The notes under the pieces: model-generated
What the model saw: the letters and a program-made list of their open reading frames with translations, nothing else
What the model was told of the DNA's origin: nothing
Databases searched by the model: none
NCBI GenBank assembly: GCA_030704615.1
Contig: CM060731.1
Coordinates: 22,258,001 to 22,322,000 of the forward strand
Direction of reading: 5' to 3'
Length of the DNA: 64,000 nucleotides
Source of the DNA: Takakia lepidozioides
Taxonomy: Eukaryota > Streptophyta > Takakiopsida > Takakiales > Takakiaceae
Part shown: positions 33,830-46,610 of the stretch, in pieces
Numbering within the stretch: the stretch's first letter is position 1
Layout: each line of letters begins with the position of its first letter
Program-made: the position numbers and the translations under genes

Positions 33830-36800
33830 ATGAGCAAGCTCATTCAATCGCGTAGAATTTTGTCATCTTGTGTGCCGCTGATCACTCGCATCCATGCTGG
33901 TCAGAAATCCACGCAGTTGATTCGACAATATTCAGATGCTTTGCTGCACCAGGATAGATTGGGACAAGAGGCTACAAGAAGATGGAGTTGTGTGACATTT
34001 TCGAGGTCTAAGTTCGCAAGTGGATACTCAGCGCTATCTCCCAAGTCCTTGGATTCCATCATGAAGCTGGATAGTGTGAGACATGCCTCCCCTGAAGAAC
34101 TCACCCAGATTTGGAACGAGGTGTGGTACATCTTCGTCCCGATTTCTCTTCAGTCGTCTTGTGATTTATAATTGTTCCATGTCTGATTTGGTTCACAAAT
34201 TGGGCGTGAAAGTCTGCGGAGTTGAAGCAACTTACTCCAGACTGAACCATTCGGATATTGGTCAACTATACCACTTGTCGCCCAAACGAGTGAGAGCAGT
34301 CTCCCGCGGCTCTAACTGCGGCCAAGCTACTCGATCTGGTGTGAGGGCAAATGTAGGTACATTATGTTACTCTAACTTGTGGTCCTATGGTCCATAACCT
34401 GGGCAGCCAGGGTAGAGAAACTGCGTAGTGTATCCTTACGCTCTCTCTGTGTTTGTTGTTTCTCTGGGGTACTTCAGTTTCACGCAGGAAGGGGCTATGT
34501 CAGTGCTGTCATGGGGGCTGATCTTTACAAACTCTTGGAGCAGCGTGCCAAAGCCTGGTATGTAGTAGGCAGTAGCTAGTGCCTGCGAAGTTGCACTGGA
34601 TTGAGCCTCTAGTAATTGTGCTTGCCCCATTCTCTTTAGTTGAGACAGGGGTGTGACATATAAAGACACGGCCAGTTTGATGAGTTTGTTGGTTTTTGGA
34701 ACTGGGGCACTTTTTGAAGTGTACGTGTCTGTGCAGTCCGCTTTTTGTATTCCCTCTCCGAAAGGGAAATGGCTATGTCTCCATCTTTCTGCAAGGTATA
34801 ACCTTGGCTGGCACTTACTCTTGTTTCTGAGGACTTTAAATTAAAGAGTAGGAAAGGTGAATGGGTGCTTAGTGATCTGTTTCATTGCCACTTGAGCACT
34901 GTGAGTAAACATGCCTTTAGGGACCATCGGCCCAGTAGTGCCAAGACCCATTTGGTTTAGTCCCAGGCTTAAACGATGTAAATCTACACATCAGGATAGT
35001 AGGTTGAAATGATGTTGGTATTTAAGTGAGAAGACTGATGTTGCTTTTTGAATTCCTGTACTTCCGATGGTTAAGCTGATCCCTCACTCTTGATGAGTGA
35101 ACTTTGTTTTCAACAACCTTAAATAGAGTTGGAACGGTTGTGCAGCACAGATGCCGCACATGCTTTTCACAGCACTGGATGACTATAAGGCTCGGGGTTC
35201 AAAAGCGTCCCCATACATGACTGTAACCCATTACAATGATTTGGCTGATAGCAAGGGGTTGGCGTTAGTGCGTGGTGACATCGTCTTCAATAGCAGACTT
35301 AGTGATGATGAGGTACTCTTTGAAACCTTTTGCTTGCAAGACATTAGGACCATTCACAAGGAGCCTCTTAGTCTTTGCGACATGTCCATGCATCCATGAG
35401 GGGAGAGGAGTCCTTAGAGTGAGAGAGAGATCGCCATGTCACTACTGATCTTGGCTGGTTTATAGAGATCATGTCAAGGTTTATTCTCAGATCATCTGCC
35501 TGTAGTATATAATCCCAACTATTTATATCAAACCATTGCAAATGAGGAGGGCTGGCGGGAAGTAGAAACCACCAAAATAGGTTTCAAACTTCAAAATCAC
35601 TTATCTACAGCATAGATACTCTCTGTATTATTTACCTTGCTAAGAGTCACGTGACAGAAGAGAGTAGAAACCCTACCTTGATGGACCAGCACAAATGATG
35701 GATAATGAGCCATAAACACAATCAGCAACGAACTTCAAGGTAATATGAACCCTCATGCCAGTGTCACTGTAGTATTCAACTCTATGCTAGTCTAAATTCA
35801 AACTTCTTGCAACAGACTAACAATCCAACTTCTAAATTTTTTAGGTGACGGTGAACCTCATCTATTCCCATTGCATGTTAGCCACAAACACAATTTGGTC
35901 ATGAGTAGATGGATATTGGCATCAATCTGCTGTACGTGATCTGCCCAGCACAGAGAGAATGTACTCATTAGATGTTGTTTGCCGTAGCCTTGTGGCCATA
36001 GACCCCCTCCCAGTTTGGGCAAAATGCAGAGGGAGAGAGAATGTACTCATAAGACATTATTTGCAGTAGCCTTGTGGCCATAGACCCTGCGCCCAGTTGG
36101 GGCAGAACAAAGGAAACATACACTACCTTCGTGAGGGGCTCACTCCGGTCGTGGGACTTACCTTGGTATAAACAATTAGTTTGGGATTTCAGAATATCCA
36201 TTAGGAAGCCCTTCCCAGAAGCATCAATCTGCTGTACATGAGCTGTCCAGCAATAAGACCCCAACAGGGCCAGGGCTTTAGGCTCAGCCTAAAGATTTTG
36301 AAGGTATAGATGCAGGAACAATGTTCTTGATGTTCCTGAAGAGGGTCAATCTCTTTTGAGAATACCCTGGACAATGTATCAGCAATGGATATTGTTTTCA
36401 GGCTGACCGCACGTTGGGCAACTACAATTGTTCATTGTTCAAAGGTAGGCTTCCCGCCCTAAGTTTAAATTCTAGTCTAGTGCAGAGGGAGAGAGAGAAA
36501 GATGATGTTTCTATTTAATGCTACTTTTATAGCCAGCTAGAGAATGTAGAAGCATTCAAGACTTAAGTATACTCACCTTCACAGCTCCCATATTAGCCTG
36601 CAGCTGTTAGTTGGTGGATTGGCTTTTATCTAGCTGTTACAGAGATTGTACTCATAAGACGTTGTTTGCCGTAGCCTTGTGGCCATTGACCCCTTGCCCA
36701 GTTTGAGCGGGAACAAAAGGGACAGAACCTACCTCTGTCAGGGGCTGACATTGGTAGTAAGACTTACCTCCATATATACAATTAATCCGGGTTTTCCAGA

Positions 36801-38401
36801 TATCCTCTAGAAATCCCTTCACACAAGCATCAATCTGCTGTGTGTGATTTGCCCAAAAACTAGGCCTCAGGAGGGCCTGGGCTTTTGGCTCAGCCTCCAG
36901 ACTTTCAAAGTTGGTAAACAGGGGTACAGGCACAATTCCCTTAATAGATTTGAAGAGAGCGTCTCTTTGGTGAGGGAACCCCGGACAGTGTATCAGAAAA
37001 TGAATACTGTCTTCAGATTGCCCACACAACGGGCAATTGCACTCTCCCTTTCCTCTCTGCTTCTGTTTGCTGTTCAAAGGTAGGCTTCCTGCCCTGAGTT
37101 AAAATTTCAGTCTAGTGCCGAGAGTGGGTAGACCCTTGAGGTCATCCAAGATGTCCTCCCCCATGTCACAGACTGGAAACAAGTTCAGGGAAGTTTTCTG
37201 CCTAACTGCATTTTCATCAGACAATCTCATGGCAACAGACATGGCTGAGGACATTACAGCCTCTAAGTCAGATTTATCCAGCAGGGTCAAGACTTGCGGA
37301 TCCAGGTCCAGGTCCTTGAGGATCTCTTCTACTCTCTTCTGCCAGGACTTAGCCTGTTTGACAGGGCGGTCCTGTTTCCAAGATATAGAGTCGATTAACT
37401 TAGGATATCTGGTGTTGGGCATATGTTGCAGCTGACCCCACCATCTGACCTTGAATTCATCTCGTTGGGAGCTTAAGGACGGAATGCCAAACTCACCCCG
37501 AACAGCCACATTGGCTGTCATGGAGCATGCTGACATACACTCCTTAAGCACCCCCACTTGAATGGATTCTAGAGACTTAGCCTGGTTGGAGTTATCAACC
37601 CATATAGCAGATCCATACTCCAAGGCAGGTCTAATAACGTGACAAAGCATGGTTTTCTTAACCCCAGAGTTGACCCCTCTGCAGTGGAAAAATTGAGTGA
37701 GCCCCAGAGCTTTGCCCTTGCCAGTTTGAACAACTTTCCGGATATGTGCATCCCAATTACAATTGGAGAACTCAACGCCCAGGTAAGTGTAGGAAGGGAG
37801 GACCGGGATCTCTTGGCTACCCCACTGCCACTTAAGATCACTTCCTCCCTCTCCTCTGTCGTTGAATGCTACCACTGCACATTTGCTGACATTAGCCTCT
37901 AGCCCCCAAAGATCAAAGTATCTCTTTGCGCAATCAATCAACTCCTGGAGATTGGTTGGAGTCTCCCCTATGCCTGCGAAGTCATCCGCAAACATAAGGG
38001 CTGGTATGGTGGTATCACCCACCCTTAACCCAAATCCCTCACTTTCCACATCCTCGAGGAGTTGATTGATGAAAACATTGAAGAGCAGAGGGGAGAGAGT
38101 ACATCCTTGAGCTACACCTTGGTCTATGTCAAAGAAGTTGGACTTCTGTCTATCTAGCTGTTACAGAGAGAACGTGAAAATGACTCTGGATGGAGTTTTA
38201 CTCTTGGAGCTTTACATTTACCAGCACCCCAACCCCTAAATAGTGACAATTGGAATGCAGGCAAACAATTTGTTGAAGACAGCACACTCCTTTTACTTGG
38301 ATGACTCCAGATATAGAAAGGTGCAACAGTTCAACAAGGAAAGCAGCGATTTCGATTACAAAGAAGTGCTTCAAGAACTGGGAGTTTCCTCTGGGCCTTG
38401 A
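33830..38401 (+). CDS. ATP11: Mitochondrial F1-ATPase assembly factor ATP11 (ATPAF1)
   Basis: This factor chaperones the F1 beta subunit during ATP synthase assembly in the mitochondrial matrix. Five exons fit in phase: 33830-34120, 34478-34557, 34737-34795, 35146-35312 and 38261-38401, giving 245 residues. Visible family phrases are SLDSIMKLDSV...SPEELTQIW, FHAGRGYVSAVM, LLEQRAKACPLFVFPLRKGN, QMPHMLFTALDDYKARG, SPYMTVTHYNDLADSKGLAL, RGDIVFNSRLSDDE and the final FYLDDSRYRKVQQFNKE. The first 60 residues are rich in Arg/Ser/Gln and poor in acids, consistent with a mitochondrial presequence. Intron 4 is almost 3 kb and has been enlarged by at least three LINE insertions. Confidence 0.93.
35960..36024 (-). 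mobile_element. LINE 3'-end fragment, first of two adjacent in ATP11 intron 4
   Basis: The family 3' end (ATGAGTACAT terminus, GTAGCC/TGTGGCCAT block) is present on the minus strand. It sits between GCACAGAGAGAA and GCAGAGGGAGAGAGA, both purine-rich. Confidence 0.75.
36041..36480 (-). mobile_element. LINE copy, second of two adjacent in ATP11 intron 4
   Basis: This 440-bp, 5'-truncated copy is flanked by an exact 16-bp direct repeat TGCAGAGGGAGAGAGA at 36025-36040 and 36481-36496. It contains the Cys/His-motif region in degraded form and the full 3' end. Confidence 0.92.
36646..38150 (-). mobile_element. LINE non-LTR retrotransposon with RT, longest copy in the window
   Basis: A 1.5-kb, 5'-truncated element is flanked by an exact 19-bp target-site duplication, TATCTAGCTGTTACAGAGA, at 36627-36645 and 38151-38169. 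Its minus strand encodes the end of a reverse transcriptase: DQGVAQGCTLSPLLFN, then the catalytic FADDF. A 316-codon open frame runs to 37099. A second frame at 36652-37077 has the C-terminal CPLCGQSEDSIHFLIHCPGF motif typical of plant LINE ORF2 ends. The two are probably one ORF separated by a stop. The element ends TATGAGTACAA without a long poly(A). It lies antisense in ATP11 intron 4. Confidence 0.95.
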
Positions 38402-39879
38402 GGTGCCCCTTTTCCTGAGGGTTGTAATCAGAAAAGCATTAGATTGTGATCATTTTGGTTCCCGACCTGGTCTCCAAAAAATTTATTGTAAAGCCAAATA
38501 CACAGCTTCCATTTGGTTGTAGCTGGGTGGTTTTATGAGTATTGAGTTTATCTTTTGACCTCATCATTTCAATGCAGTCAATAGATAGATGTTTGCAGCT
38601 CTTGGAACCACTGTTGAGGACTCAAAAAGTATTGAATGGAGGGTGGTTTAAGCAGCTCTCTGCAACTTGGGAACACTTTTACACTGCAAACTACAGTCTC
38701 ACCCACAAGTTTCGCGTTTTTCATTACCTTCTGCCAATAAGTGTTGGGGCTGAAATTCTTTGTATCTGAAATCATATTAGTACATGACAGACTGAGCTGC
38801 TGATCTATATATGTGGAGGTGGGATTTGTAAAAGCTCTTAACTAAACCTGCAGTCACGATATTATTTTAAAATTCCACCAGAGGGTATCTAAGTAGTAGG
38901 CTAGAAGTCACAGGATTGGGCATTTGCACAAGCTTGATTTGATTGGTGCAATATTTAGGAACAATCATCCAAATGACATCAACTATCTTCATATGGAGTT
39001 TTTCATGGTACAAATCTTGAAAAATCTCATGAGGCTCGAAGGAGGTATGACTAACTCATTCAGTTGAAGTCAATGGAAATGCATAACCTCTTGCGGAAAA
39101 AACTCATTGAAGAGGCAATGACACCAATGTTACCATGTGCTACAGATAGAGTTACAAAAAGACTCTCACACATTCAAACTTTGTTTCACCTCAGCATATA
39201 TCCATGGAAGGATTGCAGTAGACTATCTCCTTCCTCCAGATGCTGCTTTTGCAGATCTTGAAGAGGAGAGGTCTTTAGTAAAGCTATGCAATCACCTCTC
39301 AAGTGGATGGAAAGGTAATGTACACGAGTATTCCTGTGTTTAGGCATCCCACACCTCACTGGCTCTGGAACTTGTGTAAGTGACTCTGATTTGAACAACT
39401 TCCTATGACTGACTTGTTCTGTATCTCAGTGTGAAGCCTTGTTTTGTAGGAGAACAAGTCTTTTGATGGTTGAAGCCGGTGTCTGATGACTACAGAGTTA
39501 TAGGGCAGTTCTTTGACCATGTTCCCCACTCTAAAGCCTGCAGATACATTATACTTTGATCCGACTCCAGCCATCTCTTCTGGACAATGATCAATCCTCA
39601 ACCTGGAGATCGTCTCTGCTTTGTTCAGTTTGGCTGCAACACAAAAGAGAGTACAAGTTCTCAATACTTCAACGCCTGTCCATGTAACACAATCTCTTGA
39701 TCAAATTTGCCTTTCAACATGCGATCAGTAGCTCCTCATGCATCTGTGCATCTTTCTTGTATCGACAGACATGTTTATGTGGGCTACAGAAAGACATCAG
39801 GCATGACTAAAACACAACACCTTTTACACACATCTGCAGAGATGGGGCAGTAATAACAGTCTAGCCAGATATTGGAAAA
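38402..39879. other. Intergenic between convergent ATP11 and DUF688 genes
   Basis: No gene is supported. One exon-like plus-strand stretch near 39200-39315 encodes RIAVDYLLPPDAAFADLEEE and is followed by a GTAATG donor-like site, but I recognise no family. Confidence 0.35.
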
Positions 39880-42800
39880 TCAGGGGCTGACCTTGGAGAA
39901 ACGGAAGTCTGGTGGTGGGAGAGTGTAGTCAACATGGTACAGCAATTTGGGTCCTGCCACTACCTTCCTTCGTCGCCGTCTAGTAAACCTGAAGAGAATG
40001 CGCTTGAGAGCCTTACACACTGACATCTACATCCCACATTGTTCCGATCCCACAAGTCAATAAGGCAAATTGGCAACATGAATGCTGAAAGACAACTTAC
40101 ACTAACAGTCATGGCTTCCATCCTCATTCGTGCCTTTTAGCAAGACTTTCCTGTGAATAGAGAAGCTGCTCATCATCTGCATACTCATACAATATATGAG
40201 AACAAGCTCCATTCATACCAATGTCAAAGAGAGCAAGAGAGCAAAGAGAGCAAGAGAAGTACTGTGGCAGTTTACCAACCTCATCACATTCCCAATACCA
40301 TTTAAATTCTGTAATCTTTCTCCTTCTCTGAAACCGGAGCTTTACACTGGGGAAATGCGATAAGGTACTTACAATGAAGCGAGCTCTTCTCCGTAGTCTT
40401 TGGACTGGCCACCCACAGCTGCGTGACATGGTCTTCGCTGGTCCCCTTTTCTTCTTGGACTTGAGTTCTCTGGCAGGAGACAATAACTCTAGGGTGGCTG
40501 TGTAGGCTGGTGATCGAAAGCCTTCCTCGGCATAATTGGCCGGACCAGTAGCTACGGACTGACTACCCACCCGGCCCAGAGTGCTCGAGCCAGAGTGATT
40601 GTCGCCCCTTGAGATGTATCTTGCGGGAGAGAACCTGCTGCCTAGACGTGCAGAAAAATCAGGATTCGGAGCCTTGAAGTCATTTGTTGCTGCCAATTCT
40701 TGTTCAAGGACGGAGGGCATCGTGTAAGGCAGTCTGGGAGATTCGACGGGACTCGCTTTGAGACTGCCTGACTGTGAGCCAACCTTTTCGGTAGGGAGAA
40801 CTCCATGGCTTCCATCCTGTCCGCTCGTTGTCACTGTTTCATCGAGTTCCATACAGTGGAAATAGGTAGCAAGAGTGGGAGCCCAAACCTCGGGGCTTGA
40901 AATTGTTGCCACTTTCTGCTGGTTTCTTGACTTTCCCCACAGTCCTGTCCCATTCTTGCACATTTTGATGAGAGCTTTCATGCCCTCGGAGGCTACCTGA
41001 ATAGAATCCTTCCCCAAAGAGTCTGCATCACCTCGACCCGGATCCCTGTTTGTGGAGCTCAGTGCGTCCGAACGGGGTGCCAGATCAAATGGTGGGGGAA
41101 GACTGTAAGTAGGGCTGGCAGGTTCCTCCAAATATTGCTCAAGAGACTCATACGATGCGGTGGAGATTGATTTCGAATCCGAGACAGAGTGAGGTCTAGC
41201 TGGGCCCACCCGTATGTCAAGATCGGAGCTGGAAGGATTTGAGACTGACGCAGGGCCACTAAGGATGCTTGTCGGCGATCGTCGATTGCTAGATACACAA
41301 CCTTCATTGACATCGTGCATCCAGGGATGGGACACTATAAGCTCTGAGCTGTGAAGCCTTCGAAGTGGATTAACGGGAGGTGTGCGGGTTATTGGTCCAG
41401 AAAATGCCCCAGACTTGCTGGTCAAGGACGAGTTGGTGACAGCTTGATTTTTGATCGAGCATTCCAGCAGGAGTCTAGGGCTGCCGCTAGCTACGGAAGC
41501 CTGCCTTGAATTTCTCGTCTGGAAGACTCGATGATCCTCTGCTGGGCTTACGATTGTAGTTGGAGCCTTGGGAGGTAAGTGTTTGGCAAATACATTGATC
41601 TTCGAAGAATCTGTGTTTGTCAAAGAGGGAGTTGGCTGCCGAGCTGGGGAGGAGACAAATCTAGATGGAGGGAAAAATCCAGCTAAAGGGGCGCTCATAG
41701 AGTGATTGATGTAGTGAGTTCGAAGCTCCTCCGATATTGAACCTTGCTTTGGAGGAGGTGCTGCAAGCCTGGGGGGCAGCTGGAGAGCGTGAGGTTTAGA
41801 TGCCACCGCATCTGCCTTGGGCTTCCCCGGAGCTTCCTCCCACTTGAAAGGGACAGCTGCTGGATTTTTCTTCGGGGTGGGGGAAGGAGAGACGGAGGTC
41901 TCTACCAAAAACCTGGCTGCAGCTGGGGCCACCAGATCAATATGGCACCCTATCTCCAATTGGGAACCAAATCGTCGACTGGACCTAGCCCCAAAGCTTC
42001 TGTCCTTGCAGTTCGCGCTTCGGTAGAACCTTTGGCTGCTTTTGCAACTGCGGTCCCCATCTCCAGCTGCCAGGCTTCCTCGAGGCGTCTCAAACTCGCT
42101 GAACATGCTCTCATCCATTGACCAAGACTTCTTTAAGGACATGCTTCTATCGATGGAAGTGTTTCTCTCCACCCCGGCTCCTGAAAGCTTTCTTGCCACT
42201 GCTCTTTGTGCAGCCGCTGCAATTGTCTTGGGTTTTCCAGGGACATCCTCCCATTGGAATGGAATTGCAGCAGCTGCCCGCAATGGGGTGAGCTCCGGTG
42301 ACTTGTCCAGGCACTCCGAGGCCGGGACGTCCGAAGGCTTATGAGTACTTTCTTCAGAATTTTCTGTCATGGGGCGGGCACCCTTCAGTCCCTCTGTATC
42401 TTTCTCCGGACTCCTCTCCTCAACACACAACTCCAAACCAGAAGAATTTGATATGCACAGAGGCGATATACCAAGCTCACCACTCACCCATTGGCGGGAC
42501 ATTCTTGAAGTTCTGACTGGACTGTACATGGACCTCAAGTCCCCACTGATGCATCTTCTGGAAGGGCTTTGCCAAGGCTTGACAGCATCCAGCGGAACAC
42601 CATTTGGCCTCTCTCCAGGAGTTATGAAATCCCTCCAGGGGGATCTGGACCCCTGTTTGTGGCAGACCAGAACACCCTCATTATTAGTCTCGACAATGCG
42701 AGTTGGAGAGTTCCTCCAAGGGGAACGACTCCCGTGTTTTGTACTCACTTTCCCATGAGAATGACCATCGCTCGTCTTGGCACCAAGACCAAAATCCCTC

Positions 42801-43213
42801 CAAGGTGATCGGATTCCCTGTCTGTTACCAACACCACCGTGAGCCAGATTTTTCTTTTTCTTCTTACCATGAATGACGGAGTCACCCCAAGGAGATTGAG
42901 ACCAATGTTTGCTATCCCGCCTTGCAGGATGTTCATCCTCTTCCCACAGCGCAAGGCTCTCCCGATCTCGACTGTCCTCCGACCGAAAGCTACTGCATGC
43001 TGACTTCCCTCCACTCTCACGACGCTTGTGCGCAGGTTCACTCCTCTCAGGGAGGGGTAGTCGGTTAGGTGAAGCTTCATACAGAGGGCTTCGTCGAGGG
43101 CTGGGGTAGAAGAGCGGCAGCTCCCCATTTCGTGAGTGATTGCTGATGGTACTGGTGGGGAAGAACTCCAGATCAGGAACGTCAAGCGCTATGCTCTTCA
43201 TACTCTTGTTCAT
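39880..43213 (-). CDS. DUF688-family protein of unknown function
   Basis: Two copies of the family hallmark are present: IPFQWEDVPGKPK (residues about 317-329) and VPFKWEEAPGKPK (about 455-467). The protein is Ser/Pro/Arg-rich, probably disordered and likely nuclear or cytoskeletal, but no function is known to me. Four variants of an SPWRDF-like phrase (SPWGDS, RSPWRDFG, RSPWRNSP, RSPWRDFI) lie between residues about 105 and 200. The main exon is 40373-43213. The strong donor ATT/GTAAGTACC ends it, and two small exons, 40103-40133 and 39880-40019, then give a basic end (KALKRILFRFTRRRRRK) and a stop, about 1,003 residues in all. The small exons are less certain. The frame remains open to 43378 without ATG, so extra N-terminal residues from another exon are possible. 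Confidence 0.8.
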
Positions 43214-43378
43214 ACTGGAGTCATGGGAGTATCTCTGGATAGTCTTTTGAAATTCTCTGCGGTAGGGTCTGTCGCTTGTTTTGAATAGACCATCCAAACG
43301 CTTTGGCGTGACTCCGAGCCCATTCACCCCGTCTCCCCTTACCACCTTGTCCACAAAGAACCATCGGGCCTTTCCCAA

Positions 43379-46300
43379 GTCAATGGGGGAACCAGTTCCA
43401 TTCTATATCTTCAATATCCTGCCTCTCTCTCTCCCTCCTCGAGTATAAGCTACCTCTTCTTTTATCTTGATGAGAAAAGCTATATCCTCTGCCTTTATCT
43501 CAAATTTCTCCCGCCACTGTAGATCAAGAGATATGGTTTAAAATTTAGCCTGAGATCTAGCGTGTCTACAACGAACCGGACCTGAGTAACAAACGATTAA
43601 GCTCTCCAGGCCTGCGAGGAGGAAGTGAACTATCTACAACCAATAGTTTGCTTAGCAGGAGTGGAAAAAGCGAACTAACGAGGAATAGATGCTCTCTTCT
43701 GCAGAGAAGAAGCTGAGGCAATTTCGAAAATCCGGATCCGAAGTTACCCGGTTGCTAAATTCAAGGTTGAGGCCTTCAAAAGTTGAACTAGATGAGATGC
43801 CGAAACAACTCTAGAGACTAAAAGATGAAGTCTGCGCAACACTGGACACTTGACATATACACTACTATCTGAGCAGCTAACAAAGCACGAGCGATTGAGG
43901 TAAACACTGAACTAGCGAACACCCAGTTGCCAAGACAACACACTGATCGAGATTACCCAGTTGACAAGACACTAACTTCAAAGTCAGTGAGACGACACTG
44001 AACGGACTTAAAAGTGTTCAGGCATGCGATCAGCACACAGCCAGGAAAAGAAAGATATTGGGAAGTGGCGAAGCGGCTGCAGAGAGGCGGCGAGAAGCGA
44101 GGGCGAGCGAATTGTGGCATTCATGAGGCTTTTGAGGCTACTCTGACCACCCTGGGTCAAGTATTCATGAGCGGCCATGGCTGTCGCCAGCAGGCTACGT
44201 CCACGTTCTCGCATTCACAATACTTCAGATGCCTTCAAAGCTTGGGTCACTAATAAAAGAGCAAGGACTTGATGCTGGACGATGTACATAATTATTGATT
44301 AACTTAGAGAATCTCATCTAGCTTACTGCCTAATAAATTGTGTTAAGCAAAAAATTTGAAACCTCTATTGGGTTTGTCGCCTCACTGATGATTCTGTCTC
44401 TGAAAGGTGGGCGGCCATTGCTCTTGAATTTGGAGGCTGGCATTGTAGCTACGGACCCACATGAAATCGTGTGTGGGTTTGATAGTGAACACCTATATCG
44501 GGTTGCAACGTGCATTCACTCAGCCGTCTTTCCGAGGATTTGGACTGATTTTGGCGTTTCTTGTGTCTGCTTCGGACTCTGATGTGCTAAAGTTGGAAGT
44601 GGATGGCAGGCCTTTAAGACATTGGTACGTGTACTCGGGCTCGAAAGAGATTACTGTAGGTACTTGTAGGAGATGAGTGACAGCTTTGTCTCTTCTTCTG
44701 GAGGTTTTTTAGCACCGTTATGGATTGTAGCCGAAAACTGTAAGGCTTTGTGCAAGCTTATGATTAACACAATTATGATAATCTGGCATGCAAAGCTGAT
44801 CACTGTATTTTTAGGACTGCACAGCGCAGCTACCAAACAATAAATCCCAACTGGCTAATTGAGTACATGCTCATTAAAACCCTCTCCAGAGGGATCCATC
44901 TATCAAATCTCTGTGACACTCATGAGGCAACTATTACGACTACGTTTGTGCTTTCCTTCATGTGTATTGTGCATTCCTTTTCCGCAAAGGGCTTTGGAGG
45001 ATGACCAACTGTGACTCCCACAGGCGGTTGTCTCAACTTTCAAACTTTACGCAGTGAATGTTGTTATAATGATCTCTAAATATTTATAGAACCGAGGAGT
45101 GAATAGAATAGTACCAACTTCCGAGCATTGAAAACAGTCAGTCAGTCTTGTTGAAGATTAATGTGTCAGGGCCCTGCTGAATCGTTTTTAGGCAAATGCT
45201 CGTCAAGAAAAGCAAATGGAACCTAGAGAGGGTATCCGAAATTTCTTGGATACGTTATGACGTTATCCCCTTTACATGTTTAGAAGAGTGATGAATGGGA
45301 GTCGGGGTTATACTAAGAAAGGCAGATGCCTCACAGCGATGGAATGTTTCGAACTGGGGAGCTACTCAGATCCCAAGGGAATCCAAGTCTGGTGGGGGAT
45401 TCCACCTCCAAAACCTCGTCTGGTAACTCATCTATCCAAGTACTTCTGGCATTCCGCACTGCAGAAAGTCGTGGTCCAAGCGTGCTGATCTACTCGATTC
45501 CATAATGTAGACCGTCTGTCAGAGAGAAGGGCCTGTTTGCTTAGTCGTTAAATTTTTGTCTGCCTACTACTGGAGACGGAGAGAGGAGTGTGAGAAATAT
45601 ACCCAGAGAGTGGCTTAATTTGTGTGCACAAAGGCACTGATATAGGCTAAGGCATCGGCTGTGAGTGCAGCGCGGATCAATTCCTACCTACTTACCAAAG
45701 ACAGCAACAACACATGCTTCCTGGTCATGCTTACGTCGAGAGGCACTGGTGAAAAAAAATGACCTTGTTCAGACGAATATTGTCAGTGGGTTCTGTCGTG
45801 CAATGGCCCTCGCGACTCAGGAGTCAAAGTGATTCCAACGGACATCTGACTTCAACATGAAGTACAATCTCCACCGTGCACTATGAAAATATAATACCAT
45901 TCACACATTCATAACCCTTCCAAGTGAGTCGTAGTTCATATACTCTCTCGCCGGATGTTTTTAACCATAGCTTTCGTGAAAGAGTCACGAGGAGCACGCG
46001 GCCATCTCAGGGCAGCGTACCCGTGTCTGCAGGAGGACAATCCCCCTACAGTCTGTCCCACAGATCCATCAAGCTGTGTACCTCGCTGAACAAACAGAAC
46101 AAAAGAAAACTTTCCCATGCAGAGCCTGCTCATATGCCCCAATTCGCGAGCTTCCAGTAAAATTCTTTCCACTTTCGTCTCCTCCAAGGCAATCATCTCT
46201 GATATTCAATCCCGTCTCTGCTCCACAAACATGCAGTGATCTTTTCTGCCAACGACTTCAGAGCCTGCATCGCCAGCGCGGTCTGCAAGGAATGTGACCA

Positions 46301-46419
46301 GAAGAAACAAAACCCAGCTATCGCAGGCTGCACATCAACACAGCCCTCCATAGCCCGCAGCTCCATCCTCCTCCAAAGCCGACCTCAAAACATTAAAATG
46401 GAATATTCTGTCGCAAATT
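43379..46419. other. Upstream flank of the DUF688 gene and intergenic sequence
   Basis: The first few hundred bases include a CT-rich stretch near 43420, a likely 5' UTR feature. The rest contains only short frames with no family similarity and no clear repeat. Confidence 0.4.
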
Positions 46420-46610
46420 CCCTGTTTTTTCATGGATGAAATCGCCAAACTTCTACAAGGAAAAAAAAAAAAAAGATAGATGAATTCGCCAAATGTGGAT
46501 GATATAAATGGATGAAAGTACATATGAGGATGATTCTATCCAAATTTTCAATGGATGAACAGAATATATAGCTATTTCTTGTAGAACTTAATAGCCACTA
46601 GTGGTATTTT
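46420..46610 (-). repeat. Interspersed repeat, copy 2
   Basis: The reverse complement of this stretch aligns with 10940-11185 over about 180 bp, including GGCGATTTCATCCATGAAAA and CATCCACATTTGGCGAA. A poly(A)/poly(T) run replaces the AT microsatellite of the other copy. Confidence 0.65.

Noticed and set aside
39137-39320. Exon-like stretch encoding RIAVDYLLPPDAAFADLEEE followed by a GTAATG donor
   Set aside because: No protein family recognised and no partner exons found, so not called as a gene.
41744-42758. Several plus-strand frames of 70-130 codons
   Set aside because: They are antisense shadows of the long DUF688 exon.
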